From contig NZ_JBBMFC010000006.1 of assembly GCF_040096225.1 (NCBI RefSeq), positions 1 through 64,000 of the forward strand: a stretch of DNA of 64,000 nt, read 5' to 3'. A program made the position numbers and the translations under genes. Shown here piece by piece: positions 7,357 to 16,315 of the stretch. The notes beneath the pieces were generated by a model, which saw only the letters and a list, made by a program, of their open reading frames with translations, did no database searches and was not told where the DNA came from. The DNA is from Hominiventricola aquisgranensis. Its GTDB lineage: Bacteria > Bacillota > Clostridia > Lachnospirales > Lachnospiraceae. How positions within the stretch are numbered: position 1 is the first letter of the stretch; each line of letters opens with the position of its first letter.

Positions 7357-8004
7357 GTGGAAAGATATATGAACATGTCAGATGTAACATTGGCCAATAT
7401 TACAGATGAACAGTTTGCTATGTTGGTGGATATTGAATGTATGTACAACGGAAAAATCATCTCGGTTGATAAACCTACATATCAGGTTGAGCCAACTGTG
7501 CCAGTTGGAGAAATCGACGTATATGAAGTCGCTGGTTACAATTTTACAGACCCAAAAGAAGCTGAAAAAGTAGCACAGATTATCAATTCATCAACTAGCA
7601 GGGTAAGACTTGATTATGACTACAAAGTTGGATATGAGTACAGATACATTGAAACAGAAGAAGACACTTCAGTTAAGGTTGTCGCTAAAAATGTATATTC
7701 TAAAGATACTTTTTCATATCTTTCAGGAATCCTTACCAATATTACAGAGATTAGGGATTCCAATAAAAAAGCGAAGAAAGAATATGCAGCCCGCTGCTAT
7801 GAAAGAAATGAGATTGCGGAAGAAATTAGCAAAGCAGTTTCAGAAGCCAGAAGCAGAGAATACAGACTTAAAGTTGCTTGTAATGTATACACCAAGTACT
7901 TAGAACTCTGCAATGGAGATAAAGAGATTGCGGATAAGTTTTTTAAGCAGAGCGAATATTCGGATCTGTTTGATAAGATCACAAAGAAAACGGAGGAAGA
8001 GTAA
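7357..8004 (+). CDS. Uncharacterised early protein (215 aa)
   Basis: It starts with GTG at 7357 behind AGGAGG. It is a soluble, acidic protein with a helical, charged C-terminal half (about 110-215). No family is recognised. It is AT-richer than its neighbours to the eye, which may mark a recent insertion in the early operon. It is two bases from the next gene, so it is co-transcribed. Confidence 0.6.
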   Translation: MERYMNMSDVTLANITDEQFAMLVDIECMYNGKIISVDKPTYQVEPTVPVGEIDVYEVAGYNFTDPKEAEKVAQIINSSTSRVRLDYDYKVGYEYRYIETEEDTSVKVVAKNVYSKDTFSYLSGILTNITEIRDSNKKAKKEYAARCYERNEIAEEISKAVSEARSREYRLKVACNVYTKYLELCNGDKEIADKFFKQSEYSDLFDKITKKTEEE

Positions 8005-8006
8005 GT

Positions 8007-8567
8007 ATGGGAGACTACGAACAGATGGAAATGGATATCCGCCTGGATAGTGAGCGGAATCTGAAGGACAACCTGGTGAAGGTTATCCAGTTCACCTATA
8101 ACAATCAGGAGCGGGAAAGAAAATTAACCGGTGATGATCTTGGAACTGTGCGTAATAAGCATGAAGGATATGGCATTGCAGCGGAAGCACACAGCCGCAT
8201 CCAGAACTGTGAGAAAGATCTGAAAAATGGTATGGGTGATTACCTTGCAAAACTTCAGGTAGAAGGTGATGAGGCTATCAAAGAATGCAGCCGCTTATAT
8301 GATGCAGCATTAAATGTGGCCATGAACGCTATCATTATGGCTGCAGATATGACCCGGATCCTGAATGATCTCTATTATGGTACCGGTTCAAAGAAGACTC
8401 CGCTGGAAGAAGCTTTTGATGCAGCAGAGGAAGAATCAGGAGATGGGTTCGAGGAAGCCGGTGAGGCAGATGCTGAGGCTTCAGAGATGCAGGACGAGGA
8501 AGTCACCACCAACGAGGAAAATGGCGAATGTGGGGCTTGTGAGAGCACAGAAGAAGGAGAAGCGTAA
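8007..8567 (+). CDS. Uncharacterised early protein with acidic tail (186 aa)
   Basis: A helical body (about 1-125) is followed by a very acidic low-complexity tail (about 130-186, rich in Glu, Asp and Ala). Such tails occur in ssDNA-binding and DNA-mimic proteins, but there is no motif to decide. A GGAGGAAGAGTAAGT site precedes the ATG. The last base overlaps the next ATG. Confidence 0.6.
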   Translation: MGDYEQMEMDIRLDSERNLKDNLVKVIQFTYNNQERERKLTGDDLGTVRNKHEGYGIAAEAHSRIQNCEKDLKNGMGDYLAKLQVEGDEAIKECSRLYDAALNVAMNAIIMAADMTRILNDLYYGTGSKKTPLEEAFDAAEEESGDGFEEAGEADAEASEMQDEEVTTNEENGECGACESTEEGEA

Positions 8568-8830
8568 TGGCGATTCAGGTTGAGAAAAAAGAGATTATTA
8601 CCGTTACAGATGATAACGGAACACCACTCACAAAAGGGGATCCCATTCTGATCAGATGCCAGGATCAGGATATTGTGTGTCGTTATATGGGTATGAAGAA
8701 TGGATACTTTGTAACAGAAACATTGGATAGTACGAATGAAAACAAGTACCGTACAGGAAGCATTGAAAGTTGTAGAAGAATCTCTGGAATCAGAGAATGG
8801 CCGGTTGTTGAAGCAAAGAGGGAGGCATAA
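8567..8830 (+). CDS. Small uncharacterised early protein (87 aa)
   Basis: The ATG overlaps the preceding TAA (TAATG) and follows AGAAGGAGAAGCG. The product looks like a compact beta-rich domain (ITVTDDNGTPLTKGDPILIR). No family is recognised. It is four bases from the following gene, in the same operon. Confidence 0.55.
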   Translation: MAIQVEKKEIITVTDDNGTPLTKGDPILIRCQDQDIVCRYMGMKNGYFVTETLDSTNENKYRTGSIESCRRISGIREWPVVEAKREA

Positions 8831-8833
8831 GCG

Positions 8834-9622
8834 ATGGCAAAGAATGAAGTTGCGACTATGGACAGTTTTAATCTGGTGACACTTATGAACAGCGATCTGG
8901 CAGAAGCAATCGCAGAGGAATTGGATGGTCTTGGAAATTTGCCGTACGACAAAGTAAAGATTCCTTCTGGCGGTGGACTCGCTTTTGAAATTCCCGGAGA
9001 TGATGAAGATAACCCGGAAAGCAGTACTGAGTTGGTAGGTGTGATCCTTTTCCATCATGCGATCAATGGATACTGGAAGGAGAAATTCAGCGGAGGCAAT
9101 GAGAAGCCGGACTGCTCCAGTTTTGATGGAAAGACAGGCATGGTCAGTGAAACAGGAGAGGTCAGAAACTGTGTGGATTGTCCGTTCAATCAGTTCGGAT
9201 CTGATGAAGACGGCAGGGGAAAAGCTTGTAAGAATTTACATAGAATCTATCTGTTGAGAGAGGATAACCCGGTTCCTCTGATTATCTCCCTGCCACCGAC
9301 TTCTCTGAAATACATGAGAGATTACATTGGTAAGAGAATCCTGTTAAAGGGTATGCGCTGCTATGATGCGATCACAAAGATCACACTGAAAAAAGAGAAA
9401 AATGCCGGAGGCATTGCATACAGCCGGGCTGTGTTCACTTTCGCAGGAAAGCTGAAGCCAGAGCAGGCTGCAGAGGCAAAAGCCATGGCAGACACGATCA
9501 AGCAGCAGGACAAGAATATTGATATTGAAAACAGTGATTATGAGACAGCAGGTGAAGCTGTGACTAATGAGGGATTCATGGATATCCCAGAAGGCACACA
9601 GGAAAATCTGCCATTTAACTAA
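8834..9622 (+). CDS. Conserved phage protein, probable ssDNA-binding/replication accessory (262 aa)
   Basis: Residues about 30-190 contain an ordered segment with a four-cysteine cluster (CSSF..., CVDCPFNQFG, ACKNLHRIYLL) that could bind zinc. The tail is flexible and acidic and ends ENLPFN; short acidic tails ending in Phe-containing residues are common in SSB-type proteins. Proteins like this sit immediately before the primase-helicase in Clostridia phages. The ssDNA-binding role is inference from position and tail. Confidence 0.6.
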   Translation: MAKNEVATMDSFNLVTLMNSDLAEAIAEELDGLGNLPYDKVKIPSGGGLAFEIPGDDEDNPESSTELVGVILFHHAINGYWKEKFSGGNEKPDCSSFDGKTGMVSETGEVRNCVDCPFNQFGSDEDGRGKACKNLHRIYLLREDNPVPLIISLPPTSLKYMRDYIGKRILLKGMRCYDAITKITLKKEKNAGGIAYSRAVFTFAGKLKPEQAAEAKAMADTIKQQDKNIDIENSDYETAGEAVTNEGFMDIPEGTQENLPFN

Positions 9623-9629
9623 GGACGGA

Positions 9630-9656
9630 GGGGGACGCAAAAAACAGGCGTCCCCC
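9630..9656 (+). terminator. 9-bp hairpin between early genes
   Basis: GGGGGACGC (9630-9638) pairs with GCGTCCCCC (9648-9656), followed by only CTTGT. It lies between the stop at 9622 and the next start at 9675. It may attenuate or stabilise the early mRNA rather than end it. Confidence 0.5.
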
Positions 9657-9674
9657 TTGTAGATGGAGGACACT

Positions 9675-10037
9675 ATGGAACGGATTTATATTATATCCAG
9701 ATATCGTGCCAGGACAGGAAGCGGACAGAGGTTTAACTGCCAGGTAGCTCAGTACATATGCCGACAGGTGGCAGCAGCCGGAGGTGTGCCGGTTGCCCCA
9801 CATCTTTTCTATACCCAGTTCTTGGATGACAGCTATGAGGATGACCGGGAACGTGGAATAACATTCGGGTTGGACGACCTGAGCAGATCTAACGAGTATC
9901 TGCTGATTGTGATCGATGGAGTGATCAGCGCAGGTATGAAGAGAGAGCTTGCAGAGGCAGCACGCCTGAATATGCGGGGACACATTATTTCTATGACACA
10001 CGAAGAAATCAGACGGTTAATGAAGGTGGTTAGATGA
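9675..10037 (+). CDS. DUF4406/DUF7768-like nucleoside deoxyribosyltransferase-fold protein
   Basis: A 120-residue Rossmann-like protein. YIISRYRA at the N-terminus, a conserved VPVAPHLFYTQFLDD segment and a late acidic/Ser-Gly segment (VIDGVISAGMKREL) are the family pattern of phage proteins related to nucleoside 2-deoxyribosyltransferases. The ATG at 9675 follows TGGAGGACACT; an in-frame ATG at 9663 is less well placed. A nucleotide-metabolism role is inferred from the fold. It overlaps the primase gene by four bases. Confidence 0.7.
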   Translation: MERIYIISRYRARTGSGQRFNCQVAQYICRQVAAAGGVPVAPHLFYTQFLDDSYEDDRERGITFGLDDLSRSNEYLLIVIDGVISAGMKRELAEAARLNMRGHIISMTHEEIRRLMKVVR

Positions 10038-12763
10038 ATGCAGATCAGCTCAACATAGATGATTTTGTTGATTATGCAGCCGAGTACCGAAGCATGTTGA
10101 AGAACTTCAGCATGACCGGTGACCGGATCATGGGGCGCTGTCCGTTCCATGATGACCGTCAGGATTCCTTTACTGCAGATGCCAAGACTGGCATGTGTCA
10201 CTGTTTTACCGGATGCATAGATGGCAATTTCATCAGTTTTTGGAGCAAATTCTACAATACAGATACCAAAACAGCATATAAGCAGATCCTGGATAAATAC
10301 GGAAAGCTTACGGATCCACAGGAACAAAAACCCCAAAAGCCGAAGATGAAGGATTACACCTTATCAGAGTACTCCTTCAGTAAGCGACTGCCGGAAGAGT
10401 TCTTGAAGGATGTTTGCCTTGCTTCCACCGGAAAAGACCGAGATGGTGTGCGTTGGTTGAAACTACCTTACAAGCGGGCAGATGGTGTGACGGAAGTATT
10501 CCGGAAGCGATATGGCGGAAAAGAGTTCCGCTGGAGCTATGGAAGCAGTGGCAAATTGTGCCTGTATGGAGAATGGAGACTGCCGGAGATTCAGAAAAAC
10601 GGATACGTAGTGCTTCCGGAAGGGGAATCAGATACACAGACATTGTGGTACTTGAATATTGCAGCGCTTGGTGTTCCGGGCGCAAGTAATTTCAAAGCTC
10701 GTATGGTACCGCAGTTGGAAGGATTGAAGATCTATATTCATGTGGAACCGGATAAGGGCGGAGAGACGTTCCTGGAAAAAGTATGCCGGATCCTTCATGA
10801 AGAGGAATTTTCCGGAGAAGTGTACACCTGGAGCTGCAGACAGTTTGGCGCTAAGGATCCATCAGAGCTGTATCTGAGAGACGGAAAAGAAAAGGCGTCA
10901 CAGGAGATTCAGGCAGCTATTCAGAGTGCAAAGAAAATAGATCTGGATCAGGTTCATGACATTATTCCGGAAGCGGTAAAGGGCGCACCGGTAAACCTGC
11001 GGCAGCCAGAAGGGTGGATCTATTCGGAAAAGGGCATCAGCCACATCGAAGAACGCAAAGCGACACCGACACTTGTGTGCCGGACACCGATCATTCTGAC
11101 ACAGAGGCTTAAAAGCATGGAGACTGGAGAAGAGAAGATCGAGATCGCATTCAAGAGGGACGGAGAGTGGCACAAAGTAATCTATCCACGAAGCACGATC
11201 TTCACAAGCCGCAGCATCACGGCACTGGCAGATCTTGGATGTACGATCACATCAGAGAATGCCAAGCTGGTGGTGCGTTTCCTGGAAGCCCTGGAAGCCG
11301 AGAATATTGATATTATCACCAAGGCGGACTCCGCATCCACTTTTGGCTGGCAGACAGGCGGACGGTTCCTTCCGGGGCATGGAGACGATATTGTGTTGGA
11401 TATTGAACCATCCCTGCGGGGGTGGGCTGCAGCGTATCATGCCAATGGGACATTTGAAGGTTGGAAAGACACCATGCGGCCGCACCGGGAGCGGGACAAG
11501 TTCCGGTTCATCCTGGCGGCCAGCTTTGCAGCACCACTACTGAGGATCCTGTCTCAGAGAATCTTTTTCGTATATAACTGGGGCGGATCAAAAGGCGGAA
11601 AGACGGCAGCCTTGAAAGCAGCGTTATCAGCATGGGGCGATCCGGAACGTTTGATGGTCAATTTCAATGCGACACAGGTTGCATTGGAACGTATGGCAGG
11701 ATTCTACAATGATCTTCCTATGGGCATTGATGAGCGACAGCTGGCCGGGCAGAAACAGGAAAGCCTGGAGAAAATCGTATATATGATCGCATCCGGTACC
11801 GGCCGGGCGCGAGGCAGCAAGGGCGGCGGACTGCAGGCATTGAACACCTGGAGGACCGTGGCACTGGCAACCGGTGAAGAACCGTTATCCACAGAGACAT
11901 CCCAGACAGGAGTGAGCACCCGTGTGCTTGAAATCTACGGCGGACCATTTGATGTTGAGCAGGAAGCAAGTATGATGCATCAGCAAGCACCGCTGAACTG
12001 TGGCTGGGCTGGTCCGGAGTTCATCCGGCGGGTGTTGAGCACGGATGAACTGAGCATCAAGGATCATTATGACAGGATGGTGGAGCAGGTCTATCAGCTT
12101 GCAGATGGTACCAGCGGTAGCCATATCGCCGGAATCAGCGCGGTAGCACTGGCAGATGCCATGATCGATACCTGGATCTTCAAGGCTGCTGCGGAGCGCA
12201 GCAGTATACCCGGAGAAAAGGCACCACTTGAAATTGATCCAGAATCGTGGGAGCGGGCTGTGCGTATGGCACGGAGCATCCTTCAGGAACAGATGGCAGC
12301 AGGTGTGGCGGATGTAAATGAGAATGCAACTCAGTTCATCGTGGACTGGATTCTGTCAAACCGGCAGTATTTTGGAGATAAAGTGATCGGCACCTGCCTG
12401 GGCACCATGAGCACCGATCAGGAGAAAGCATACATATATCCGTCCCTTCTGAACAATGCTTTGACAAGAGCCGGGTACAGCCCAAGGAAGACTCTGAAAT
12501 ATCTGGCAGATAACGGAATAATTGCGAGTTCACAAAAAAAGAATGGCGGAAAAGAGTACTGTGTGCGGAAATGGTTTGATAATCGTACATGCAGGTTCGT
12601 GGAATTTGACCTGAAACGATTCTCAAAACCGGTGGATCCATTAGATGAAGAGGAAGCAGCAGAGGAAAGAGACAGATCGGAAAAGGACGCAGACGGGTTC
12701 ACTCAGATGGAGCTGGAGCAGGAAAATCCGTTTGAATCAACGGAACAGCAGTTGCCGTATTAG
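10034..12763 (+). CDS. Phage primase-helicase (CHC2 zinc finger, TOPRIM, DUF927)
   Basis: A 909-residue replication protein. The N-terminal CHC2-type zinc finger is CPFHDDRQDSF...CHCFTGC (about residues 36-60). A TOPRIM-like region carries LPEGESDTQTLW (about 194-205) and a later EPD. A C-terminal DUF927 ATPase has Walker A GGSKGGKTAAL (about 518-528) and acidic PMGIDERQL (about 560). It should make primers and unwind DNA at the fork. The iteron array follows at once, as if origin and initiator travel together. The start overlaps the previous gene (ATGAATG). Confidence 0.9.
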   Translation: MNADQLNIDDFVDYAAEYRSMLKNFSMTGDRIMGRCPFHDDRQDSFTADAKTGMCHCFTGCIDGNFISFWSKFYNTDTKTAYKQILDKYGKLTDPQEQKPQKPKMKDYTLSEYSFSKRLPEEFLKDVCLASTGKDRDGVRWLKLPYKRADGVTEVFRKRYGGKEFRWSYGSSGKLCLYGEWRLPEIQKNGYVVLPEGESDTQTLWYLNIAALGVPGASNFKARMVPQLEGLKIYIHVEPDKGGETFLEKVCRILHEEEFSGEVYTWSCRQFGAKDPSELYLRDGKEKASQEIQAAIQSAKKIDLDQVHDIIPEAVKGAPVNLRQPEGWIYSEKGISHIEERKATPTLVCRTPIILTQRLKSMETGEEKIEIAFKRDGEWHKVIYPRSTIFTSRSITALADLGCTITSENAKLVVRFLEALEAENIDIITKADSASTFGWQTGGRFLPGHGDDIVLDIEPSLRGWAAAYHANGTFEGWKDTMRPHRERDKFRFILAASFAAPLLRILSQRIFFVYNWGGSKGGKTAALKAALSAWGDPERLMVNFNATQVALERMAGFYNDLPMGIDERQLAGQKQESLEKIVYMIASGTGRARGSKGGGLQALNTWRTVALATGEEPLSTETSQTGVSTRVLEIYGGPFDVEQEASMMHQQAPLNCGWAGPEFIRRVLSTDELSIKDHYDRMVEQVYQLADGTSGSHIAGISAVALADAMIDTWIFKAAAERSSIPGEKAPLEIDPESWERAVRMARSILQEQMAAGVADVNENATQFIVDWILSNRQYFGDKVIGTCLGTMSTDQEKAYIYPSLLNNALTRAGYSPRKTLKYLADNGIIASSQKKNGGKEYCVRKWFDNRTCRFVEFDLKRFSKPVDPLDEEEAAEERDRSEKDADGFTQMELEQENPFESTEQQLPY

Positions 12764-12774
12764 TATGCTGTTTC

Positions 12775-13070
12775 CATTACGCCTAATAATTAGGCGTAAT
12801 GCTAGGTGTAAGGTTAGGCGTAATGGAAAAAATTCTTAAAAATCAAGGCTTTTTAAGCCTATTATATATTACATTACGACATTACGCCTATTATATAGGC
12901 TTTATATGGAGCGTTGTGTGCATCACTTTTCACTGCACATGTAAAAAGTTTTGGTATATTTCAAAAAATTAGGCGTAAGGCGGAAGGAATGGCAGAAAAA
13001 GTTGATATTTCAACATTTTTTCATTACGCCTAGCGATTTTCAGTAGGCGTAATGAATTTTAGGCGTAAGG
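12775..13070. repeat. Nine-copy iteron array, probable phage replication origin
   Basis: The 11-mer TAGGCGTAATG (or variants ending AGG; one TAGGTGTAAGG) occurs nine times in both orientations. Forward copies start at 12791, 12803, 12815, 12970, 13044 and 13060. Reverse copies start at 12775, 12880 and 13022. The centre is AT-rich with A/T tracts (12826-12870). The 317-base gap has no gene. Iterons beside an AT-rich stretch, directly after the primase-helicase, are the hallmark of an origin. Confidence 0.75.
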
Positions 13071-13080
13071 AGAGACGCTG

Positions 13081-13500
13081 ATGGAAAAAACAGAAGAATC
13101 CCTTGAAAAATTAAGGAAAACACTGGATCGATACCGGAAAAATAAGACTCTGGTAGCCCCGGAAGATTTGAAGGGACGATACAGAATCCCATTTCAGAAT
13201 CTGCAACAGCAGTTAAAGATGGAGCTTAAAGAATATGTGATAGGTTATTGCTACGGAGGCTTGAAGTTCTTTCAGTCAGACGGGCAGCATCTCCTGCAGC
13301 AGATCCGGGATGAGATTAAGAGATCTGGAATTGAAAAAGAGATCAGTGTGGCAGCGTTTCGAGAATATGACCTGCAGCGGATCCAGCAGATCACAGAGAA
13401 ACATAAACAACAGGTTCGGAGGATATGGGTGGCATATTTTCAGAATCACACAACAGCCGAGAAGGCATTGTTATTCAGAGAGGAGACTAAGAATGAATAA
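13081..13500 (+). CDS. Uncharacterised protein after the iterons (139 aa)
   Basis: The ATG at 13081 follows AAGGAGAGACGCTG, whose first bases are the last iteron. The product is helical and basic (EKLRKTLDRYRKNK at the N-terminus). A repeat-binding initiator or regulator role is possible from position only. It overlaps the next gene by eight bases. Confidence 0.6.
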   Translation: MEKTEESLEKLRKTLDRYRKNKTLVAPEDLKGRYRIPFQNLQQQLKMELKEYVIGYCYGGLKFFQSDGQHLLQQIRDEIKRSGIEKEISVAAFREYDLQRIQQITEKHKQQVRRIWVAYFQNHTTAEKALLFREETKNE

Positions 13501-14080
13501 TCGTAGCGAGAATATTAACTATTTTGAAAGCATCATGGACTTAGTAGAAAGAAAAGGAAAAGATGAACTGATGGTATACATCAGAAACAGTGATTTTTAT
13601 ACGGCTCCGGCCAGTACCAGATTTCATCTGAGCACCGAAGGAGGGCTGCTGCAGCATAGCCTGAATGTATATGAGTGCCTGATGGCAAAGAGAGATAATG
13701 TTGTATGGGGACCAATTTTAGATGAGGTAGGAAAAGATAGCCTGACGATTGTTTCCCTGCTCCATGACATTTGTAAAACCAACTTCTATGCCACAGAGCT
13801 CAGATGGAGAAAAGATAGCAATAATCGTTGGGAACAGTATCCAGTATATGCCATTGATGACCAGTTGCCATATGGCCACGGGGAAAAATCTGTAATGATG
13901 ATTGAAAAATTCATGAAGTTGATGGATGAAGAGAAATTTGCGATCCGCTGGCATATGGGATATTCAGAACCGGCTGGATTGTATCCACAGGTTGGAAAGG
14001 CTATGGAGCTGTATCCGTTAGTACTGGCATTGCATGAAGCAGATATGGAAGCCAGCAAGATTCTGGAAGTGGAGAGATAG
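13493..14080 (+). CDS. HD-domain phosphohydrolase
   Basis: A 195-residue HD superfamily protein. The metal-binding pattern is HSLNVYE (about 52), then LLHDICK with the HD pair (about 87-88), then HGEKS and HMGY for further ligands. The start at 13493 overlaps the preceding gene. Such phage HD proteins may act on nucleotides or small signals; the substrate is unknown. An in-frame extension upstream to 13310 is read from another gene and rejected. Confidence 0.75.
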   Translation: MNNRSENINYFESIMDLVERKGKDELMVYIRNSDFYTAPASTRFHLSTEGGLLQHSLNVYECLMAKRDNVVWGPILDEVGKDSLTIVSLLHDICKTNFYATELRWRKDSNNRWEQYPVYAIDDQLPYGHGEKSVMMIEKFMKLMDEEKFAIRWHMGYSEPAGLYPQVGKAMELYPLVLALHEADMEASKILEVER

Positions 14081-14081
14081 T

Positions 14082-14543
14082 ATGAAGGCATTGAGTATTT
14101 GGCAGCCATGGGCGCAGCTTCTGGCTGTCGGAGTAAAGCATGATGAAACCAGATCCTGGGGAACCAGCTATCGCGGACCAATCCTGATTCATGCAGCAAA
14201 GCGTAAGATGAACTATTCTACAGAATTTATAGGTTTGCACAGAAGCCCATTTTACAAGTATTTCAAAGTAATGGGATACGGAGCCTATGAGAATATTCTT
14301 GCTTTGCCACATGGAGCAATCATTGGCATGGCGGAATTAGTTGACTGCAGGAAGATCGACCAGGAATACCACGATTTTGTCAGAGACTTCTGCAGGTCAG
14401 ATTATGCGTTCGGAGATTTCACAGTTGGAAGGTATGCCTGGAGGATGGAAAAGCCGGTGCTTTTCAAAGAACCGATTCCGGCAGCAGGAAAGCAGGGACT
14501 GTGGAATTGGGATGGAGAGCTGCCGGAACTTCTGGAGGTGTAG
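14082..14543 (+). CDS. ASCH-domain protein
   Basis: A 153-residue protein opening MKALSIWQPWAQLLAVGVK, the signature start of phage ASCH proteins. GPILIHAAKR and GAIIGMAELVDC follow in the beta-barrel. ASCH domains are RNA-binding or small-nucleophile hydrolase folds related to PUA. A role in RNA or nucleotide handling is inferred. It begins one base after the HD gene's stop. Confidence 0.8.
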   Translation: MKALSIWQPWAQLLAVGVKHDETRSWGTSYRGPILIHAAKRKMNYSTEFIGLHRSPFYKYFKVMGYGAYENILALPHGAIIGMAELVDCRKIDQEYHDFVRDFCRSDYAFGDFTVGRYAWRMEKPVLFKEPIPAAGKQGLWNWDGELPELLEV

Positions 14544-14549
14544 TGTAGG

Positions 14550-14795
14550 ATGGAGAGATTAACGAAATGGATTGATGATGGTGAGAACAGATGGGCTATT
14601 CCAGATCCGGAAATAAGATCAAACGGACATGGTAAATGTTGCAATAAGTTGGCAGAACTCGAAGATCTGGAAGAACAGGGAAGGCTTCTACGGTTGCCGT
14701 ACAGGGAATTAGAGGGACAGGAAGAAAAACATAGCAATAAGATGCCAGATGGAGTGGTGGATTTCATCCGGCACCGTTTCATGACAAGACAGTAG
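14550..14795 (+). CDS. Small conserved phage protein (81 aa)
   Basis: It starts MERLTKWIDDGENRWAIPDP and contains KLAELEDLEEQGRLLRLP, a pattern I recognise as a widespread small uncharacterised protein of Clostridia phages. It has two cysteines in tandem (GKCCNKL). It is six bases downstream of the ASCH gene, in the same operon. Confidence 0.65.
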   Translation: MERLTKWIDDGENRWAIPDPEIRSNGHGKCCNKLAELEDLEEQGRLLRLPYRELEGQEEKHSNKMPDGVVDFIRHRFMTRQ

Positions 14796-14821
14796 CAATA
14801 ATAACAGGGAGGTTAATAGAA

Positions 14822-15277
14822 ATGTTTATAAAGCAGATTAGCAAAGATGAAGCATTACAACTTGCATCAAAAGGACAGGATATTCTGATTATGGTTCCTG
14901 GTGAAGGAGATGGCAGCTGGAACGATATGGTTCCGGATACTTTACAGAACCTGTTAGCCGGACTCATGTTTTTCAGGAAAGAACCAGCATTAGAGAATCA
15001 GATTCTTGAGGAAGATAATACCCCCCCCCGATGCAAAAGTAATAGAGACGTTAAGAAACCTTCCGGAAGCACCCCAAAACCAGCCACCAACAGTGAGGCT
15101 TCCGGTGCAGAAGGTTCCGGTGCAGAAAAGAAAAAGAGAGTAGCAGTGGATACAGGTAAAATGCTAGCTTTGCGTAATGCTGGATGGACAATGAAAAAAA
15201 TTGCGGAAGAATTAGGTATTAGTGAAGCTAGTGTGTTTAATTACCTGAAAAAAATGGAAATGGAGGACAAACGGTGA
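14822..15277 (+). CDS. HTH protein with an internal poly-C tract
   Basis: The N-terminal domain (about 1-62, MFIKQISKDEALQLASKGQD) is joined by a low-complexity linker to a C-terminal resolvase-like HTH (about 112-145, MKKIAEELGISEASVFNYL). Nine consecutive C residues (15021-15029) lie at the linker's start. One base more gives a stop after about six codons. One base fewer opens a different frame that stops about 36 codons later. The HTH is therefore made only with nine C. SD: CAGGGAGG. Confidence 0.65.
   Translation: MFIKQISKDEALQLASKGQDILIMVPGEGDGSWNDMVPDTLQNLLAGLMFFRKEPALENQILEEDNTPPRCKSNRDVKKPSGSTPKPATNSEASGAEGSGAEKKKRVAVDTGKMLALRNAGWTMKKIAEELGISEASVFNYLKKMEMEDKR
15021..15029 (+). repeat. 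Homopolymeric C9 tract inside an HTH gene
   Basis: Nine C bases within a coding region of otherwise mixed composition. Loss or gain of one base removes the C-terminal HTH, so it could be a slippage switch. Confidence 0.6.
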
Positions 15278-15546
15278 GACTGATTGATGCAGACAAAATA
15301 ACAGCTAAAGTAATTGTGAGGAACATGGGAGTAGATTATGGATTTGTGGCATGCGCCATAATTGATATGTTGAAAAATCAGCCGACAGCTTACAATTTGA
15401 ATATGGTTGTAGAGCAGTTAGAAGAATTGGCAGATAAATCCAATGACAAAATTTTGGAAGCTGGCGAATTGCAGCAATACTACGATGGATACGAGGACGG
15501 TGTGCGGGCAGCAATCGAGATTGCAAAAGATGGGTATAGCAAATGA
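15274..15546 (+). CDS. Small conserved phage protein (90 aa)
   Basis: A GTG start behind GGAGGACAAACG. It opens MRLIDADKI, the shared beginning of many small Clostridia phage proteins, and a C-terminal DGYEDGVRAAIE helix follows. The function is unknown. It overlaps the previous gene by four bases (GTGA). Confidence 0.65.
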   Translation: MRLIDADKITAKVIVRNMGVDYGFVACAIIDMLKNQPTAYNLNMVVEQLEELADKSNDKILEAGELQQYYDGYEDGVRAAIEIAKDGYSK

Positions 15547-15561
15547 GAAGAAGGTATAGCA

Positions 15562-16035
15562 ATGAAAGAATGTAAATATAGAGGATGGTCCACGGATCTG
15601 AAGCGTTGGGTTTATGGCTCGTATTATGAGCATTGTTCCTGCGCGGTGTGTTTTGCAGGTGAGGATAAGCCGGAATATCATCAGGCAAGAATTATTTTTG
15701 AGCAAATAGTTGATTGGAGTTTCCCGTATAGAACAATGATTGCTGATGTTGAGCCGGAATCGGTCGGTGCATTTTCTGGATACACTTTGAACGGGATAGA
15801 AATTTATGAAGGAGATGTGATTACCTGCAGCGGTATCAAATATCCTGGTATTGTTAAATATGGCAAGTATGATGATTCGCACATGGGATTTTACATTGAT
15901 TGGGCTGAATCATCGTTCTTGCGAAAGGATATTTGTTATTGGCTCGAATCAGAGAACCGATCGATTAAGGTCATTGGAAATCTGTATGAAAATCCGGAGT
16001 TGGAGGACAAAGTATATGGCAAAGATAAGAGATAA
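15562..16035 (+). CDS. YopX-family phage protein
   Basis: A 157-residue protein with the YopX pattern. It has an N-terminal KYRGWSTDLKRWVYG. A central TGL-like DKNG segment is represented by YTLNGIEIYEGDVI (about 73-87). GIVKYGKYDDSHMGFYI and IKVIGNLYENPEL close the protein. YopX proteins are small beta-rich phage proteins of unknown function. SD: AGAAGGTATAGC. Confidence 0.85.
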   Translation: MKECKYRGWSTDLKRWVYGSYYEHCSCAVCFAGEDKPEYHQARIIFEQIVDWSFPYRTMIADVEPESVGAFSGYTLNGIEIYEGDVITCSGIKYPGIVKYGKYDDSHMGFYIDWAESSFLRKDICYWLESENRSIKVIGNLYENPELEDKVYGKDKR

Positions 16036-16315
16036 AGCCTATGTGTTGAACCGAGAAAAGTATAAGGCGATCAAGAAATATGATCATCAACAGATGGAAG
16101 ATTTTTGTACCAGCATCTATGAGTCTGGTTACCGGACCGGTTATGAAACAGGCTGCAAAGCCGCTGCGGAGACGATAAGCAAAAACATTGTATCAAATAT
16201 CCGGATAGATACGATAAATGAGGTTCTGCAAGCGGCAGCTCAGGTAAAAGGTATTGGACCCAAAAAGCTGGAAGAAATCAGCGCGATATTGGAGGCAGGA
16301 CATGAAAAGATTTGA
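16016..16315 (+). CDS. Uncharacterised protein with helix-hairpin-helix-like end (99 aa)
   Basis: The start at 16016 (GGAGGACAAAGTAT before it) overlaps the YopX gene by 20 bases. The C-terminal VKGIGPKKLEEISAIL resembles a helix-hairpin-helix DNA-binding motif. A Cys and several Tyr/Gly lie mid-protein (YRTGYETGCKAAAE). Nucleic-acid binding is a guess from the motif. Confidence 0.6.
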   Translation: MAKIRDKAYVLNREKYKAIKKYDHQQMEDFCTSIYESGYRTGYETGCKAAAETISKNIVSNIRIDTINEVLQAAAQVKGIGPKKLEEISAILEAGHEKI

